From positions 1-47,133 of the forward strand of contig CANHMH010000004.1 of assembly GCA_947461635.1 (NCBI GenBank): 47,133 nt of DNA, given 5' to 3'. The notes beneath the pieces are model-generated. The model made no database searches, was not told the origin of the DNA, and was given only the letters and a program-made list of their open reading frames with translations. Origin of the DNA: Flavobacteriales bacterium (GTDB taxonomy: Bacteria; Bacteroidota; Bacteroidia; Flavobacteriales_D; Crocinitomicaceae). Below are positions 40,168 through 47,133 of the stretch, piece after piece. The stretch's first letter is position 1. The number at the start of each line of letters is the position of its first letter. The position numbers were made by a program, and so were the translations under genes.

Positions 40168-40926
40168 TTATAATTGAATTCCAACTGGACAGTGATCTGA
40201 ACCATAAACATCATTCAGAATAAATGATTCTTTCACTTGAGGTAAAAAGGATTGCGAAACGAGGAAATAATCAATCCGCCAGCCAACATTTTTCTCTCGA
40301 GCACCCGCACGGTAACTCCACCAAGAATATTTGACCTGTTCAGGATTCAATGCTCTAAACGAATCGATTAATCCATTTTGAACAAAGTGATTCATTCCAT
40401 CAATTTCTTCTTGCATGTACCCTGCAGCTTTGTTGTAATTTTCTTTCGGACGTGCCAAATCGATTGGCTGATGCGCCACATTGAAGTCACCACAAACAAG
40501 CACTGGCTTGATCGCTTCCAACTTTTTTAAGTAAGTTAGAAAATCGGAATCCCAACTTTGACGATATCCCAATCGCAATAATTCACTTCCTGAATTTGGA
40601 ACGTAAACCGAAACAACAAAATAGGACGAATATTCTGCACATACCACACGACCTTCCGTGTCATGCTCTGTAATTCCGATGCCATATGTAACATCTAATG
40701 GTTGAACTTTGCTTAAAATCGCTGTTCCCGAATATCCCTTTCTTTCCGCTGAATTGGCGAAAACATGATATCCCTCCAACGATGCACATGCGTCCTGAAC
40801 TTGTTCTGGCGTAGCTTTCGTCTCTTGTAGGCAGATAATATCTGCATCAACGCGTTGCATATCTTGAATGAAGGATTTTCCGACGATTGCTCGGATTCCG
40901 TTCACATTGAAGGAAATTAGTTTCAT
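40168..40926 (-). CDS. xth: Exodeoxyribonuclease III
   Basis: 252 residues, AP endonuclease/exonuclease III family of base excision repair. 'MKLISFNVNGIRAI', 'ICLQETKA', 'YVPNSGSEL', 'VCGDFNVAHQPIDLARP', 'VGWRIDYFLVSQ' and C-terminal 'DVYGSDHCPVGIQL' supply the metal-binding Glu, the Asp-Asn pair and the catalytic Asp-His, all intact. Slightly short of the 268-residue E. coli enzyme, as usual in this phylum. Confidence 0.95.
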   Translation of the reverse strand: MKLISFNVNGIRAIVGKSFIQDMQRVDADIICLQETKATPEQVQDACASLEGYHVFANSAERKGYSGTAILSKVQPLDVTYGIGITEHDTEGRVVCAEYSSYFVVSVYVPNSGSELLRLGYRQSWDSDFLTYLKKLEAIKPVLVCGDFNVAHQPIDLARPKENYNKAAGYMQEEIDGMNHFVQNGLIDSFRALNPEQVKYSWWSYRAGAREKNVGWRIDYFLVSQSFLPQVKESFILNDVYGSDHCPVGIQL

Positions 40927-40964
40927 GGGTCGTATGATTAAATATACATCGCTGTACGAAGCTT

Positions 40965-40972
40965 CAAATTTA
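40965..40972 (-). promoter_or_regulatory. -7 box for xth-pcm
   Basis: TAAATTTG on the minus strand, 38 nt before the ATG at 40926; it abuts the stop of the beta-barrel gene, so xth-pcm may be transcribed separately. Confidence 0.5.
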
Positions 40973-40973
40973 A

Positions 40974-41969
40974 TCAGAATTTAAGCTGGAAAAACAGAAA
41001 TTGATAGGGTTCGAACGCTTTTTTTTCTGAATGGAAACTGCGGAATTCTGTCCCAATGTTAAAAACATCATTCATTGCATAGATAAACCCTAGACTTTCA
41101 GAGGCAAGTTGTGCTTCGATGATCTGAATCTTACTCGGATCTTTGAAATATTCCAATCGACCATATAATCTCATTCTATCGGAGAATGAATAAGCTACCT
41201 GAGTATTTATCTGTCCCCAATTGCGGGAAAAATTGATTCCTTGCGTACCGATAAAGAAACAACTTTGAAACAACCATTTTTTTTTGGTGAATTGAACATT
41301 CCATTCACTAAAAATACGCGTTTGAAATTCCTTTGCAAGTGTTGGTTTTTCTCTTCCAATATACGTTGACCAGTTAAATTTCCAACGATCACGTTTAAAC
41401 TCCAATAATGAGCCAAAGGATGGCGTAAAGTTGGAATAATCCATCTTTTGCCAACCATTCATCGCAAACAGGGACAAACTCCAGTTTGCATTTAACGTTC
41501 GGTTATACTTCAATCCACTAATGTAATAGGGTACATATTCTGGCGCTAAGCTTCTGGAATAACTCATTTGATCAATACTTTTCGGCGTTTCTTGCGTGTA
41601 AGGCGAACTGAAGACACCAGCTGCAATGCTCGATTTATTAAATTTTCGCTGCACGTATGCTTCATAAATCCAACGTTTGAACCATTGTTCATTCGCATAA
41701 TTTTGCTGCATATAAGTCCCAATCGCTGGGGAAAGCGCGTATTTCCATTTCGTATTCTCCCATGTAAATTCCATGAGATTCAAATTAATTTGAAAGGAAT
41801 TTAAGTTCGATGAGGAAACTAGGTAAGGAATCTTGCCAATGGAATTGGAATTGCCAAGTGTTGAATACCCATCAATTAGTCCATGCAGTTGAAAGCGTAA
41901 GGTATCCTTATTTCCAGCTTGGACAAACATTGAATACAAAAGAATCCAAGAGATAAAAATGTACTTCAT
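40974..41969 (-). CDS. Outer-membrane beta-barrel (OmpL/porin-2-like) protein
   Basis: 331 residues with a signal peptide (FISWILLYSMFVQAG). The mature chain is made of amphipathic strands with aromatic ends: 'QLHGLIDGYSTLGN', 'MEFTWENTKWKYALSPAIGTYMQQNY', 'YISGLKYNRTLNANWSLSLFAMNGWQ', ending 'YQFLFFQLKF' with a terminal Phe. This pattern recalls putative beta-barrel porin-2 proteins (PF07642); identification is by pattern only. It starts 2 nt after the DUF2807 gene's stop, in a three-gene envelope operon. Confidence 0.65.
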   Translation of the reverse strand: MKYIFISWILLYSMFVQAGNKDTLRFQLHGLIDGYSTLGNSNSIGKIPYLVSSSNLNSFQINLNLMEFTWENTKWKYALSPAIGTYMQQNYANEQWFKRWIYEAYVQRKFNKSSIAAGVFSSPYTQETPKSIDQMSYSRSLAPEYVPYYISGLKYNRTLNANWSLSLFAMNGWQKMDYSNFTPSFGSLLEFKRDRWKFNWSTYIGREKPTLAKEFQTRIFSEWNVQFTKKKWLFQSCFFIGTQGINFSRNWGQINTQVAYSFSDRMRLYGRLEYFKDPSKIQIIEAQLASESLGFIYAMNDVFNIGTEFRSFHSEKKAFEPYQFLFFQLKF

Positions 41970-41971
41970 GG

Positions 41972-42715
41972 TTATTTGAAAATTAAATCACCGGTAGAAT
42001 ACCGGACTTTTTGAATAATTGAAGGTATGCCATACGCCCATATATCTCCAGAATTGGATAACTCTGCTTTTATTTTTAGTTGATCCGTCGATAAGAATGA
42101 GCGACCATTGGAAGCATACATCACTGAAATAGAATCCTGCACTTGCATCTCACGCGTATCAAAACAACCATTTCCATCAATATCAAGACGAAGATAGTTA
42201 CAAGATCCCTTTAGAAATAGGTTCGCAAATCCATGTGGATTTTGAACATTGATACTATTGGCAAGAACATTTAAACTTAAATCGCCTGCGCCATCATTCA
42301 TCAATACATCTAAATGATTTGTTTGAATCGTATCTGCATTCGTTAACAATTCTGAACCCCAATAAATTAATTTGGACAAATCGATAAAGTGAATTTTCAG
42401 TGTGACATCGCCGTTTTTGTAGCGCAAATAGGGACATTTATTTCGATTCCAAATTTCAAGTTTGGAATCTGTTATCGACCAATCAATAAAATTCACTAGG
42501 TTTTCCCCTGCGACGATTTCTAGGTAGGAACTTGTATCTTGAATTAACTCAATTTTCAAGCGCTGATGTAATTCCATTTCATGAAATTCTGACAATGGAA
42601 TGATCTTGGTGATTTGTTTTCCAGCTGTTTTCCAACAAGTCCTATTCTCTGCTTTCTTACACGAAGTAAATAAAACAGTAAAAAGAATGACGCATCCGAC
42701 AGAAATCAACTTCAT
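41972..42715 (-). CDS. Lipoprotein with DUF2807 (head GIN) domain
   Basis: 247 residues. Lipoprotein signal 'MKLISVGCVILFTVLFTSC' with the cysteine at residue 19. Then 'FHEMELHQRLKIELIQDTSSYLEIVAGENLVNFIDWSIT' fits the DUF2807 opening ('f..v.v.g...v.i..g....v.v.gd.n.l..i...v'), continuing as a right-handed beta-helix ('LEIWNRNKC', 'LDVLMNDGAGDLSLNV', 'LRLDIDGNG'). DUF2807 proteins are surface or periplasmic with no assigned activity. Its start overlaps the stop of the PagL-like gene (ATGA). Confidence 0.82.
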   Translation of the reverse strand: MKLISVGCVILFTVLFTSCKKAENRTCWKTAGKQITKIIPLSEFHEMELHQRLKIELIQDTSSYLEIVAGENLVNFIDWSITDSKLEIWNRNKCPYLRYKNGDVTLKIHFIDLSKLIYWGSELLTNADTIQTNHLDVLMNDGAGDLSLNVLANSINVQNPHGFANLFLKGSCNYLRLDIDGNGCFDTREMQVQDSISVMYASNGRSFLSTDQLKIKAELSNSGDIWAYGIPSIIQKVRYSTGDLIFK

Positions 42716-43788
42716 TTTTCTCGTTTTTTAAAGTGATACGTTAGTCCAAATTCCAAATAATCTGCTTTTGCATAATGCGTTTTTAACCCAAAAAATGCAC
42801 TGATCTGATGACTTAAGTAATACCTACAACCCAAACGAATGTAGAGCGGTCCTTCTGCACGGTAACGATCCCGTACATATACACCCAAGCCATATACAAA
42901 ATTGAAACGATCCAATGGAAGTAAGTAAGATGCGGAGATACCAACTTGCAGAATATCCAATTGGGATTTTGCCACCATTGGCTCGTAGTTCAAAAGTGCC
43001 TGTTTTGAAATGACATCTAAATTCACTTCAAATCCTGCTTTTGGCGTAAAATAATTTCGAATCGAAAAAGAACCAGCATATACTGGGTATTTTTTTCCAC
43101 CAATAGGCATTGTTTCCTTAAATGAAAGCATGCCATTTACACTTGGTTGCCAATGATTATAGTTATAAAAAACCTCCATTGGCTGGACTTTGAGTGTTTT
43201 CTCTGGTAGAAAATGCTGGAAACCAACAGAAACATACGGTAAATTTATTCCTAAATTAGGAACTTTGAATGCCCCGTTACTAAAATGGGTCATGTCCATC
43301 GCTAAGGTGATTGCCGATTGTTTAAACGCGAATGTTTGCTTCAATGCAAAGCACATCATGGCATTAACGCGAGAACCTATTGCGACATTTTTCGGATTTA
43401 AAATGGGGTCATAAGGACGATTGGTGTAACCAATTCCAGTTCCAAATTTCCAGTCCATTCGGTAATTCTTGTGTTTTACTAAAGGCATTTCAGCGAATCC
43501 ATACAAGCCAATAAAACGTCCAAGAATGTCATTATTCCCAACAGAGCCCAGGAACAATGTTCCACCAACAACCGGCTCACGATAGTACGAATGCCAAATT
43601 TGTTCACCACTGAGTTTCTTGACATATGATAATTCAGTTGCGCAGGCCAAATTTTGAGCTAAATGTGCCATTCCGGCATGATGAGCGGCTAAAAACCCTA
43701 TTTTCTCACGGACTTCAAATCCCGATTGAGCAAAGGAGAATTTGCTAAGTAGTAAACAAATGTAAAAAAGTAGGTCGCTTTTTTTCAT
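42712..43788 (-). CDS. PagL-like acyloxyacyl hydrolase, probable lipid A deacylase
   Basis: 358 residues. Signal peptide (MKKSDLLFYICLLLSKFSFAQ). An outer-membrane barrel with 'MTHFSNGAFKVPNLGIN' carrying the PagL-type H-x-S pair (H168, S170). In Pseudomonas PagL the catalytic Glu lies 14 residues after the His; here that position is Asn (N182), as far as I can align by spacing. Longer than PagL (about 170), with an extra C-terminal part of further strands, as in other Bacteroidota. Heads the three-gene envelope operon. Confidence 0.78.
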   Translation of the reverse strand: MKKSDLLFYICLLLSKFSFAQSGFEVREKIGFLAAHHAGMAHLAQNLACATELSYVKKLSGEQIWHSYYREPVVGGTLFLGSVGNNDILGRFIGLYGFAEMPLVKHKNYRMDWKFGTGIGYTNRPYDPILNPKNVAIGSRVNAMMCFALKQTFAFKQSAITLAMDMTHFSNGAFKVPNLGINLPYVSVGFQHFLPEKTLKVQPMEVFYNYNHWQPSVNGMLSFKETMPIGGKKYPVYAGSFSIRNYFTPKAGFEVNLDVISKQALLNYEPMVAKSQLDILQVGISASYLLPLDRFNFVYGLGVYVRDRYRAEGPLYIRLGCRYYLSHQISAFFGLKTHYAKADYLEFGLTYHFKKREK

Positions 43789-43827
43789 AATCCAAAATTA
43801 ATGAATTCTTGGGTGACAGAATAACTT

Positions 43828-43835
43828 TAACTTTG
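43828..43835 (+). promoter_or_regulatory. mazG -7 box, 4 nt before the start codon
   Basis: TAACTTTG followed by C, with a TTG 16 bp upstream. It implies transcription starting at or next to the ATG at 43840. Confidence 0.5.
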
Positions 43836-43839
43836 CTTT

Positions 43840-44613
43840 ATGGATTCTAGACTTGTCGCGTTTGAACGCTTATTAAATATCATGGATGACTTAAGGGAAA
43901 AATGCCCTTGGGATCAGAAGCAAACCTTCGAAACGTTGCGAAATTTAACGATTGAAGAAACCTACGAATTGACCGATGCCATCACTAAAAATGACATGCA
44001 GGAAATCAAAGGTGAAATTGGAGATTTATTCTTACACCTCGTTTTCTATTGTAAATTGGGAGATGAACAAGGTCAATTTGACGTCACAAGTGTTTTGAAT
44101 GCCATATGTGAAAAGTTAATATACCGTCATCCACATATCTATGGAGATGTCACAGTTTCTGGCGAAGAGGAAGTCAAAGCCAATTGGGAGAAACTGAAAC
44201 TGAAAGAAGGAAAAAAATCCGTTCTGGAAGGAGTACCATCTTCCCTACCGGCGCTAGTTAAAGCAACCCGTATTCAAGAGAAAGCAAAAGGAATTGGGTT
44301 CGAATGGGAACACCGTCAAGATGTTTGGAAAAAAGTCGAGGAAGAAATGCAGGAACTTCAAGTCGAGGTCGAAGCGAACTCCGAACACGTGGAAGAAGAA
44401 TTTGGAGACGTATTATTTTCCCTGGTGAATTATGCGCGCTTTATTGGTATTTCACCTGAAAATGCACTTGCACAATCAAATCAAAAATTCATTCAGCGCT
44501 TTCAATTGATGGAAGATCTGATTAAAGATGCCGAATTGGACATCCGAAATATGACATTAAATGAATTAGATACCTTTTGGGATCAAGCAAAACTTAAATT
44601 AAAGAAATCATGA
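43840..44613 (+). CDS. mazG: Nucleoside triphosphate pyrophosphohydrolase MazG
   Basis: 257 residues with two MazG repeats. 'LLNIMDDLREKCPWDQKQTFETL' and 'EETYELTDAI ... GEIGDLFLHLVFY' carry the EExxE-12-ExxD metal motif in repeat 1; 'WKKVEEEMQELQVEV ... EEEFGDVLFSLVNYARF' repeats it in the C-terminal half. Hydrolyses (d)NTPs to monophosphates, removing aberrant nucleotides. The stop overlaps the start of the MscS-like gene by 4 nt. Confidence 0.95.
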   Translation: MDSRLVAFERLLNIMDDLREKCPWDQKQTFETLRNLTIEETYELTDAITKNDMQEIKGEIGDLFLHLVFYCKLGDEQGQFDVTSVLNAICEKLIYRHPHIYGDVTVSGEEEVKANWEKLKLKEGKKSVLEGVPSSLPALVKATRIQEKAKGIGFEWEHRQDVWKKVEEEMQELQVEVEANSEHVEEEFGDVLFSLVNYARFIGISPENALAQSNQKFIQRFQLMEDLIKDAELDIRNMTLNELDTFWDQAKLKLKKS

Positions 44614-45098
44614 ATCAATTAGAATTTCAACTTTTAGAAACAGTCATCTTAATTGCATTATCGCTGTTAATTAAGCTCTTAGCGACAAAGTCAGTCAATC
44701 GCTTCTTGGCTCATTTCGATTTCGATTTGAAACGAAAACGCATAACGGTGCGCATTATCAATTTGTTTTTGTGGATTTTCATTGCGATTGTTCTGGCAGG
44801 AATTTGGAACATCAATAAGGAGGGATTGGTTGTTTTCATCACTTCAATCATCACTGTGATGGGTGTGGCATTTTTTGCGCAATGGTCGATTTTATCGAAC
44901 ATTACAGCTAGCTTGATCCTGTTTTTTAATCACCCAATGAAAATTGGTGAAACCATTCACATTTTGGATAAGGAATATGATATTGAAGGAGAACTAATGG
45001 ACATTAGTTTCTTCTTTATGTACATCAAAACAAAGGAAAATCATTTGGTCACCATTCCAACATCCGTAGTTTTGGCTAAAACGATTGTCCGCAAATAA
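44610..45098 (+). CDS. Short mechanosensitive-channel (MscS) domain protein
   Basis: 162 residues. Two to three N-terminal hydrophobic helices lead to 'VFITSIITVMGVAFFAQWSILSNITASLILFFNHPMKIGETIHI', the pore helix and beta domain start of MscS, ending 'YIKTKENHLVTIPTSVVLAKTIVRK' shortly after the beta domain. The large C-terminal cage of MscS is missing, as in many short Bacteroidota relatives. Coupled to mazG by ATGA overlap; its stop abuts that of the convergent antitoxin gene. Confidence 0.88.
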   Translation: MNQLEFQLLETVILIALSLLIKLLATKSVNRFLAHFDFDLKRKRITVRIINLFLWIFIAIVLAGIWNINKEGLVVFITSIITVMGVAFFAQWSILSNITASLILFFNHPMKIGETIHILDKEYDIEGELMDISFFFMYIKTKENHLVTIPTSVVLAKTIVRK

Positions 45099-45401
45099 TT
45101 AAAGGCGAATGGATAACTCAAGTTGTCCGCCTAAACCAAGTTCCACAATTTTTTTCAAAGTAGAAAAACGCACTTCTTTCATATCGTTTTCTAATTTTGA
45201 AATGTAAGATTTCGTAGTACCAGCTTTTGTGGCTAATTGTTCTTGAGTCATCCCTTTCTCTAATCTTGCACTTTGCAACAGCGCTCCTATTCGAAATTCT
45301 TGATAGCCTTTTTCTAAGACATCGCGAGCTTCTGAACCTTTGGGACCATAATGCTTGTCTTTGAACTGATCTAATGTCAGTACTTTACTTGTTGTTTTCA
45401 T
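45099..45401 (-). CDS. higA: HigA-type XRE-family antitoxin
   Basis: 100 residues. 'IGALLQSARLEKGMTQEQLATKAGTTKSYISKLENDMKEVRFSTLKKI' is a clear XRE helix-turn-helix. It follows and overlaps by 17 nt the RelE/HigB-like gene, the toxin-first order of HigBA modules. It should bind and neutralise the toxin and repress the operon. Confidence 0.88.
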   Translation of the reverse strand: MKTTSKVLTLDQFKDKHYGPKGSEARDVLEKGYQEFRIGALLQSARLEKGMTQEQLATKAGTTKSYISKLENDMKEVRFSTLKKIVELGLGGQLELSIRL

Positions 45402-45735
45402 AATCCTTTTTTAATTGAATGGCACGTTTGACTTCTTTTCGTGGAAGTTTCTGAGTTTTCTTTTGAAATGCGTTGATGAGCACCACCAATTTTCCTTCAT
45501 CGAAAAAACAAAAAATGCGAAAAATATCACTGCCGTTTTGAATACGTATTTCATACAAACCATCCGTTCCGTGAATGTGCTTCAGGTATTGAGCTGGAAT
45601 TACAGGCAACTCTTGCAGTAACTCAAGGGTCCAAATGATTTTCTCCCTTACTTTAGGCTTTTGCTGAACAAAAAAATCTTCAAAATACGTTTCAAAAAAG
45701 AGGATATCTCTTAACTTCTCTCCCACTTTCTCCAT
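45385..45735 (-). CDS. higB: RelE/HigB-type toxin (Gp49-like)
   Basis: 116 residues from the ATG at 45735 (a TTG at 45747 would add four). 'DFFVQQKPKVREKIIWTLELLQEL', 'AQYLKHIHGTDGLYEIRIQNGSDIFRIFCFFDEGKLVVLINAFQKKTQKLPRKEVKRAI' is the standard RelE/HigB text, in which R-I-F and K-K-T-Q-K-x-P are usual. Probably a ribosome-dependent mRNA interferase. Paired with the downstream antitoxin. Confidence 0.88.
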   Translation of the reverse strand: MEKVGEKLRDILFFETYFEDFFVQQKPKVREKIIWTLELLQELPVIPAQYLKHIHGTDGLYEIRIQNGSDIFRIFCFFDEGKLVVLINAFQKKTQKLPRKEVKRAIQLKKDYENNK

Positions 45736-45855
45736 ACAAAAATACAATTAGTTTCACTTTAGTACAACTTTTCACGTATTTTTTTTACATATTTGATTTT
45801 TTAGACCAAATGAATAACGCAGAAATGGAAATTTATTGTGTGGAGGGACCCAGAC

Positions 45856-47118
45856 TTATGCCGGGAAACAGAGAAAATATTTTTCCACTGGTTGGGCCAA
45901 TGCAGAAATATTCAAATTGTCAGATGCTTTTGTCAAATCGATAATGTCACCATTTTTCATCAACAGATTAATGTTCTGTTTATCTTGATTATATGCTTTA
46001 TTTGTTAAAATATCCGAATAAACAAAATAGTCGACCTCATCACCAGTTAATCCGTATTGATCTTGCACCCGCTTACGCTCGGTCGCAATGCGCACCTCAC
46101 TAAACGGATCCTTCGAAATAACGATTTTAAATAGCTTTCGGTTCACCAATGACTTTGCTAATTGCGACAATATCTGATCGCTATGTGTTTGCCATACTTT
46201 AATCGCGGACCAAATATCGTAATCGTCTAACTGGGCAAAATTTTCCAGGACTTCTTTACGTTGATGAAAGTCGTTTTCAGTAATGTCTTGTTTCATGAAA
46301 AAGGACAAAGCTGGACTCGCAAAAACTTCATCACCTCGTTTGGCCAAAAATTTAGCTCTGCGTAGTGCATGAATCAACATAAACTCAGCAGCAACTACAG
46401 TTTTGTGCAAGTATACTTGCCAATACATCAAACGTCTAGCTACAATGAACTTTTCAATCGAATAAATTCCTTTTTCTTCCAACACTAATTGTCCATCGCG
46501 AACGTTCAGCATTTCAATCAATCGATCTGTCCCGATGATTCCTTCACTCACACCGGAATAAAAACTATCTCGATTTAAATAGTCGAGACGATCCATGTCG
46601 AGTTGACTAGAAACCAATTGATGTAAAAACGGTTTACTGTATTTATTTTGGAAGATCAGTAAAGCCATATCTAACTGACCATCGAATTCCTTGGATAATT
46701 CTTCAATGAAAAAGGATGAGATTTCTTCATGACTTACACCGCAAACAATGTCGTATTCTAATGCATGACTAAATGGACCATGTCCGATGTCGTGAAGTAA
46801 AATAGCCAAACATACCGCACGTTCCTCTTCGATCGTGATTTCATGTCCTTTGCGACGAATCGTTGCAACTGCTTGACTCATCAGATGCATTGCGCCCAAA
46901 ACGTGATGAAAACGCGTATGATTTGCCCCTGGATAAACAAGGTGACTTAATCCCAATTGCATAATTCGACGAAGTCGTTGCATATGAGGATGTTCCAAAA
47001 TATCGAAAATTATTTCGTCTGGAATTGTAATAAAACCATAGACTGGGTCGTTAATAATTTTCTTCTTGTTGTTTCGATGTTGATTCGGTTGCAATTGAGT
47101 ACCTTTAATTAAATTCAT
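45856..47118 (-). CDS. HD-domain phosphohydrolase (SAMHD1/dGTPase-like)
   Basis: 420 residues. The metal-binding H...HD...D signature is in 'TRFHHVLGAMHLM', 'LLHDIGHGPFSHALE' and 'DMDRLDYLNRDSFYSGVSEG'. This order matches the HD phosphohydrolase family that includes SAMHD1-like dNTPases; Bacteroidota copies are chromosomal and usually solitary. Substrate unproven. Start ATG at 47118, with the promoter outside the window. Confidence 0.9.
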   Translation of the reverse strand: MNLIKGTQLQPNQHRNNKKKIINDPVYGFITIPDEIIFDILEHPHMQRLRRIMQLGLSHLVYPGANHTRFHHVLGAMHLMSQAVATIRRKGHEITIEEERAVCLAILLHDIGHGPFSHALEYDIVCGVSHEEISSFFIEELSKEFDGQLDMALLIFQNKYSKPFLHQLVSSQLDMDRLDYLNRDSFYSGVSEGIIGTDRLIEMLNVRDGQLVLEEKGIYSIEKFIVARRLMYWQVYLHKTVVAAEFMLIHALRRAKFLAKRGDEVFASPALSFFMKQDITENDFHQRKEVLENFAQLDDYDIWSAIKVWQTHSDQILSQLAKSLVNRKLFKIVISKDPFSEVRIATERKRVQDQYGLTGDEVDYFVYSDILTNKAYNQDKQNINLLMKNGDIIDLTKASDNLNISALAQPVEKYFLCFPA

Positions 47119-47133
47119 TCAAAACTATTAAAA

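Overview
The window looks like chromosomal DNA of an AT-rich member of the Bacteroidota, most likely Flavobacteriales (a Fluviicola/Crocinitomicaceae-type organism is my guess, not proven). The evidence is several type IX secretion system (T9SS) proteins (a PorP/SprF-like protein and one type-B and two type-A sorting domains), a type III glutamine synthetase, a DUF1599/folP gene pair, a stand-alone MnmD, and many starts preceded by the Bacteroidota TAnnTTTG promoter box rather than a Shine-Dalgarno sequence.

Layout. 1-3.4 kb: a partial DUF1599 gene divergent from folP, then a T9SS-exported protein followed by a PorP/SprF-like partner. 3.4-4.1 kb: no intact gene, but a decayed 147-bp copy of part of the sprF-like gene. 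4.1-13.0 kb: an accessory block with PqqD-like, HPr-kinase-like and PF14907-type nucleotidyltransferase genes, a previously uncalled 58-aa peptide gene with a lasso-leader-like motif, two large paralogous T9SS surface proteins and an S24/S26 peptidase. This is the best candidate for an undescribed system. 13-24.5 kb: mostly housekeeping genes (ACC-deaminase-like enzyme, DUF5522, PlsC-type acyltransferase, four-helix-bundle protein, glnA type III, NUDIX, MnmD, O-methyltransferase, ORF6N protein, alaS), with a striking 16-bp tandem repeat array at 14.14-14.43 kb and a possible small RNA at 19.8 kb.

24.6-34.4 kb: a surface-glycan locus with a flippase, a GT2 glycosyltransferase, a possible nonulosonic-acid transferase, and what looks like a complete pseudaminic acid pathway (PseB, PseC, an associated methylase, PseF, a PseG-PseH fusion, PseI) in one tightly packed operon closed by an intrinsic terminator. 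34.4-47.1 kb: a YfhO-like membrane protein, a small lipoprotein, a membrane thioredoxin-like protein, an NtrC-type regulator without a visible DNA-binding domain, pcm, xth, a three-gene envelope operon (PagL-like, DUF2807, beta-barrel), mazG with a short MscS-type protein, a HigBA toxin-antitoxin pair and an HD-domain phosphohydrolase.

The genes combine into three themes: envelope and surface display (T9SS cargo, outer-membrane proteins, pseudaminic acid glycan), ordinary translation and nitrogen metabolism, and a small peptide-modification-like cassette whose substrate and product are unknown. All assignments come from reading the sequence and recalling protein families; no database search was run.
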